From assembly GCA_027364815.1 (NCBI GenBank), contig DAHXOQ010000079.1:680-10432 (forward strand): 9,753 bases of DNA, read 5' to 3'. A program made the translations under genes and the position numbers. Shown one piece after another: positions 7,019 through 9,753 of this stretch. The notes beneath the pieces are model-generated. The model made no database searches. It was not told the DNA's origin and saw only the letters and a list, made by a program, of their open reading frames with translations. Numbering within the stretch: position 1 is the stretch's first letter; the number at the start of each line of letters is the position of its first letter. Origin of the DNA: Acidobacteriaceae bacterium (GTDB taxonomy: Bacteria; Acidobacteriota; Terriglobia; Terriglobales; Acidobacteriaceae).

Positions 7019-8524
7019 TTAGCTGGTCTTGTACTGCCGTGGGGCAAAGAGTTCTTTCAAAGCTGCAGTTGAAAGTATGGATTCTTCTTCCTCGACGCCT
7101 TCAACCTTGCTGAGCAGAATCTTCACCACGTCGGTAACGCCGTAACTGCTGCGCCCCAACGAAAGGAACTGGCCAACGGTCTTCAATTCATCGCCTGCCG
7201 TCAAAAGAATCGGCTCAACGCTCATATCCTTGCGCACCTGCGCATTGCCGATATTCGCCAGCAAACCATTGCAAAGGCACTTGCGTCCAACCGTCTCTTC
7301 GATCTTGCCGCCCTTATTCAAATAGTTTTGCTCTGGCTCAGCCGAACAGCGGTAACCAACATTGCCATTCTCAAGTGCGTAAGGCTCCCTCAGATATCCA
7401 AGATCGCAGACACGTTTGCGCGCCGCATATACCTCAGGCTCTGAGTTAGTCCCCTTCAGCTGCACTACCTTGAATGGAAATCCAGTCGGCGAGGCCAGCG
7501 GATCTGTGTACACTTTGCCGCCTCCATTACGCACGTCTGAGAGCACGGACTGGCGCACGTCCTTCTTCAGCCCCGACTCTCGAGCCAGTGCAAAGGCCGT
7601 ACCCACCTGCACGCCCGCCGCTCCAGCTGCAATAGCTTCAGCCACCTTCGCCGGCGTTCCGTAACCGCCCGCCATCCAGAAAGGCACACCCAGTTCGCGT
7701 AGTGCAGCAATGTCCACAACATCTCGGTCGCCATAAATCGGCTCGCCCGTATCCGTGAGCAGCAACTTGCCACGCGGTGGCGCATTATGACCGCCGGCAA
7801 TCGGCGTCTCAATCACTAATCCATCCACGCGCCCATTCGCCCTGCGCAACATCGTCGTCGCCAGCGTATTCGAAGAAACAATCGCCAGAAATCTTGGCCT
7901 GCGCAACTGCGGCAACGCACCCTCGGCATATTCCGCCGGGTCAAAGCGCATCATTGTGTCCATCTCCGGCGTTGCGCCCGTTACTGCAAGCTTGTACTCA
8001 GCAGGTCTTTGTGCAGCCAGCGCATCCAGCACTCCCGGAATATGCAGCGGAATCCCCGCGCCCATCAACACATAGCCCACACCAGCCAGCATCGCGCCAT
8101 AGATCGACGGCAGATGCGGCAACTGAACCTTCTCCAGGAAATTGATCCCCACCGGATTATCGTGACCCTCGCGTGCCAGAAACACCTCAACGAAGTTGCT
8201 CACAATGCAAAGTTCCACCATCTTGCGCGAGTGGCGCATCTGGTGCATCGGTGTCGTTGGATAAGGCTCGTTATCGGCTTTGCCGCCGGGAATAAAATAT
8301 TCGTTCCAGATGCGTTTGGCCATCGTCTGGAAGGGAAACGCGTCCAAACCGCGCTTCATATCCCCGCCCTCATCACCATCTGCAAGACGACGCACAAAGA
8401 GCGAATCGATAGCGGTACCTGAAACTACACCAAGCTGACCGACTTTCGAAACAGCCTGCGCAAGACGCCAATTCGATACTCCGACGCCCATCCCACCCTG
8501 GATGATTTTTGGAAAATAAACCAT
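7019..8524 (-). CDS. Nitronate-monooxygenase-like FMN flavoprotein (COG2070 family)
   Basis: A 501-residue TIM-barrel flavoprotein related to nitronate monooxygenase and to the enoyl reductases FabK/PfaD. The N-terminus IIQGGMGVGVSNWRLA (7-22) with LGVVSGTAID (31-40) is the family opening. The FMN/catalytic motif AGGHNAPP contains His246, and WMAGGYGTP (283-291) with GAAGVQVGTAF (301-311) forms the FMN phosphate site. It is much longer than the ~320-360 residue classical enzymes: an insert lies near residues 50-100, and a C-terminal extension carries Cys373, Cys393, Cys416 and Cys418 (RCSAEP, GRKCLCN). Function as a true nitronate monooxygenase is unproven; other flavin redox roles are possible. 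ATG 8524 is the first possible start, since an in-frame TGA stands 12 nt upstream, but no Shine-Dalgarno is visible. A strong hairpin terminator follows the stop. Confidence 0.85.
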   Translation of the reverse strand: MVYFPKIIQGGMGVGVSNWRLAQAVSKVGQLGVVSGTAIDSLFVRRLADGDEGGDMKRGLDAFPFQTMAKRIWNEYFIPGGKADNEPYPTTPMHQMRHSRKMVELCIVSNFVEVFLAREGHDNPVGINFLEKVQLPHLPSIYGAMLAGVGYVLMGAGIPLHIPGVLDALAAQRPAEYKLAVTGATPEMDTMMRFDPAEYAEGALPQLRRPRFLAIVSSNTLATTMLRRANGRVDGLVIETPIAGGHNAPPRGKLLLTDTGEPIYGDRDVVDIAALRELGVPFWMAGGYGTPAKVAEAIAAGAAGVQVGTAFALARESGLKKDVRQSVLSDVRNGGGKVYTDPLASPTGFPFKVVQLKGTNSEPEVYAARKRVCDLGYLREPYALENGNVGYRCSAEPEQNYLNKGGKIEETVGRKCLCNGLLANIGNAQVRKDMSVEPILLTAGDELKTVGQFLSLGRSSYGVTDVVKILLSKVEGVEEEESILSTAALKELFAPRQYKTS

Positions 8525-8532
8525 GTATACAT
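8523..8532. promoter_or_regulatory. Palindrome ATGTATACAT over the start codon
   Basis: A perfect 10-base palindrome covers the first bases of the nitronate-monooxygenase-like start codon and the bases just upstream. It resembles the ATGT...ACAT dyads bound by PadR-type repressors, which are common in Acidobacteria. No such regulator is encoded in the window, so its role is speculative. Confidence 0.3.
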
Positions 8533-8669
8533 TGTTTCATATTTAGGGCAAATATCCTGAATTATCTTGAACTTCGGTTTCATCCTGGCATAAAGAGTAC
8601 CCACATAATTAAACCTATCTGACACTCTGGTCGTGATTTATGAATAAAGTGAGCATTATTGAATAGTTT

Positions 8670-9753
8670 TTAGACTTTTTCCCTCAAATAGCTGATCACA
8701 TGGTCTGCCTGCACCGCGCCCACCATCCGCCCCTGCGCGTCCACCACTGGCAACGTCTGCAGGTTGTACTTGTCAAAAGTCTCGGCCAAATCATTCTGAT
8801 TCATCTCCCACGGGCAACTCAGCACCCGCGCCTCACTCAACACATCCAGCCGCGTCTCGGGCATTGCCAGCACCAAGCGCGGCATGGAGACAGCCCCCGT
8901 CAGCACACGTTTTTCGTCGAGTAGGTAAATGTGCGTAATTACCTCCACATCACCGTCGTATTCTCGCAGCGCCTTCACCGCATCGGCTACAGTCGCCTTG
9001 TTGTTCACGGCCACAAAATCCGTCGTCATCGCGCCTGCTGCAGATTTCTCGTCAAACTCTAGAAGCTCCTCAACCTCCTGCCGCTCCTCGGGTTCCATCT
9101 CCTCGAGAATCGCCTCAGTGCGCTCATCCGAAAGCTCAGCCAGCAAATCCGCCGCCGCACCAGGGTCCATCTCCTCAACAATATCGGCGATCTTCTCTTC
9201 GTCCAGCGACTCCAAAAGCTCCTTCTGAAGCTTCGGCTCAACTTCTTCAAGCGTCTCCGCCGCTACCTCCTCATCGAGCGATATAAATATCGCCTCACGT
9301 TCTGCCGGAGCCAGATCCTCCAAAATATCCGCCAGATCTCCAGGGTGCATTTCGCCCAAACGATCGTGGCTGATGCGCAGCTTCACGCGACGCGCCGGAT
9401 CCACTTCGATGACATCCACAAACTCCCAGGGTATCCCGTTCCCTTTCATGCGTCGCGTGATCCCATCCAGCGTCGTGCGTGGCAGTATCCCATTGAATAT
9501 GCGCCGAATCGCCCCACGCAGCCCCACTTCAACTTCGGCCACACGCAGCAAATGCACCGAACCCTGTCCCATCCACTCCAGCTCAACATCATTCACGCGC
9601 ACCACCTTGCGTCCGTGAATATCAATAATCTGCCGGTCAATCAAATCCTGTTGCAGATAGAGGAACGTCGCCTTCTCGCTGAGTTCAGTCAACGCATCCG
9701 GCGAGCGCAATTCGAGCGTCCCAGCCGGCGTCTCCATTACCTCTTCTGCCGAC
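8670..9753 (-). CDS. Soluble PRC-barrel/MgtE-N/CBS protein, N-terminus probably outside window
   Basis: A cytosolic protein built from MgtE sensor parts but without the MgtE membrane channel. Counting from ATG 9737: a PRC-barrel-like segment at about 22-75 (DLIDRQIIDIHGRKVVRVNDVEL), an acidic MgtE N-type superhelix at about 120-228 (HPGDLADILEDL, VEEMDPGAAADLLAEL), CBS1 at about 233-290 and CBS2 at about 300-352 (NLQTLPVVD). The protein ends at residue 355 with no hydrophobic segment, whereas a true MgtE continues into five membrane helices. In MgtE these domains bind Mg2+ and gate the pore. The frame stays open to the window edge, and relatives I recall carry a further N-terminal PRC-barrel, so ATG 9737 (AGAGG only two bases upstream) may be internal. 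The Nramp-related transporter in this window is a plausible partner. Confidence 0.85.
   Translation of the reverse strand, partial: SAEEVMETPAGTLELRSPDALTELSEKATFLYLQQDLIDRQIIDIHGRKVVRVNDVELEWMGQGSVHLLRVAEVEVGLRGAIRRIFNGILPRTTLDGITRRMKGNGIPWEFVDVIEVDPARRVKLRISHDRLGEMHPGDLADILEDLAPAEREAIFISLDEEVAAETLEEVEPKLQKELLESLDEEKIADIVEEMDPGAAADLLAELSDERTEAILEEMEPEERQEVEELLEFDEKSAAGAMTTDFVAVNNKATVADAVKALREYDGDVEVITHIYLLDEKRVLTGAVSMPRLVLAMPETRLDVLSEARVLSCPWEMNQNDLAETFDKYNLQTLPVVDAQGRMVGAVQADHVISYLREKV

Noticed and set aside
8425..8625. Minus-strand frame of 66 codons across the start of the nitronate-monooxygenase-like gene
   Set aside because: Half of it overlaps the real gene in another frame, and it has no recognisable motif or ribosome site.
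8641..8664. AT-rich inverted repeat TGAATAA...TTATTGA after the MgtE-sensor gene
   Set aside because: Imperfect short stem of A/T pairs, with no clear U-tract in the right position.

Overview
The window most likely comes from a soil-type Acidobacteriota chromosome (Terriglobia-like). This is inferred from moderate-to-high G+C and from the gene mix: a GH172/DUF2961 enzyme with a twin-arginine-like leader, a GH16 lipoprotein with a chitobiase-C-like domain, a PRC-barrel/MgtE-N/CBS protein, and a long nitronate-monooxygenase-like flavoprotein. I see no phage, transposon, tRNA, rRNA or CRISPR signal. The genes are mostly monocistronic and switch strand often.

Layout. Positions 1-2061 (minus) hold an oligopeptidase B whose last ~30 residues lie outside the window; it is divergent from a MutT-type Nudix hydrolase (2142-2633, plus). 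Converging on the Nudix gene is an Nramp-related metal transporter (2700-3950, minus) with altered metal-site residues. Divergent from the transporter is a small ribbon-helix-helix-like protein (4116-4394, plus) with a clear sigma70-type promoter overlapped by a perfect palindrome. Next come a secreted GH172 glycosidase (4480-5679, plus), a strong bidirectional terminator (5698-5737) and a converging GH16 beta-glucanase lipoprotein (5756-6907, minus). A perfect 12-bp hairpin terminator (6965-6991) separates GH16 from an FMN-dependent nitronate-monooxygenase-like protein (7019-8524, minus). Last is a soluble PRC-barrel/MgtE-N/CBS protein (8670 to the window edge, minus), probably lacking its true N-terminus here.

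How they may work together. GH172 and GH16 are both exported, sit tail to tail, and look like a small polysaccharide-degrading pair (fructan/arabinan-type and beta-1,3-glucan-type linkages, from family knowledge only). Two other genes point to magnesium: the Nramp-like protein lacks the metal-ligating Met and Asn of Mn/Fe Nramps, and the last gene carries the MgtE cytosolic sensor modules without a channel. The most interesting hypothesis is a split system in which an Nramp-fold transporter is gated or reported on by a free-standing MgtE-type sensor. The second is autoregulation of the small ribbon-helix-helix-like protein through the palindrome on its own -10 element.
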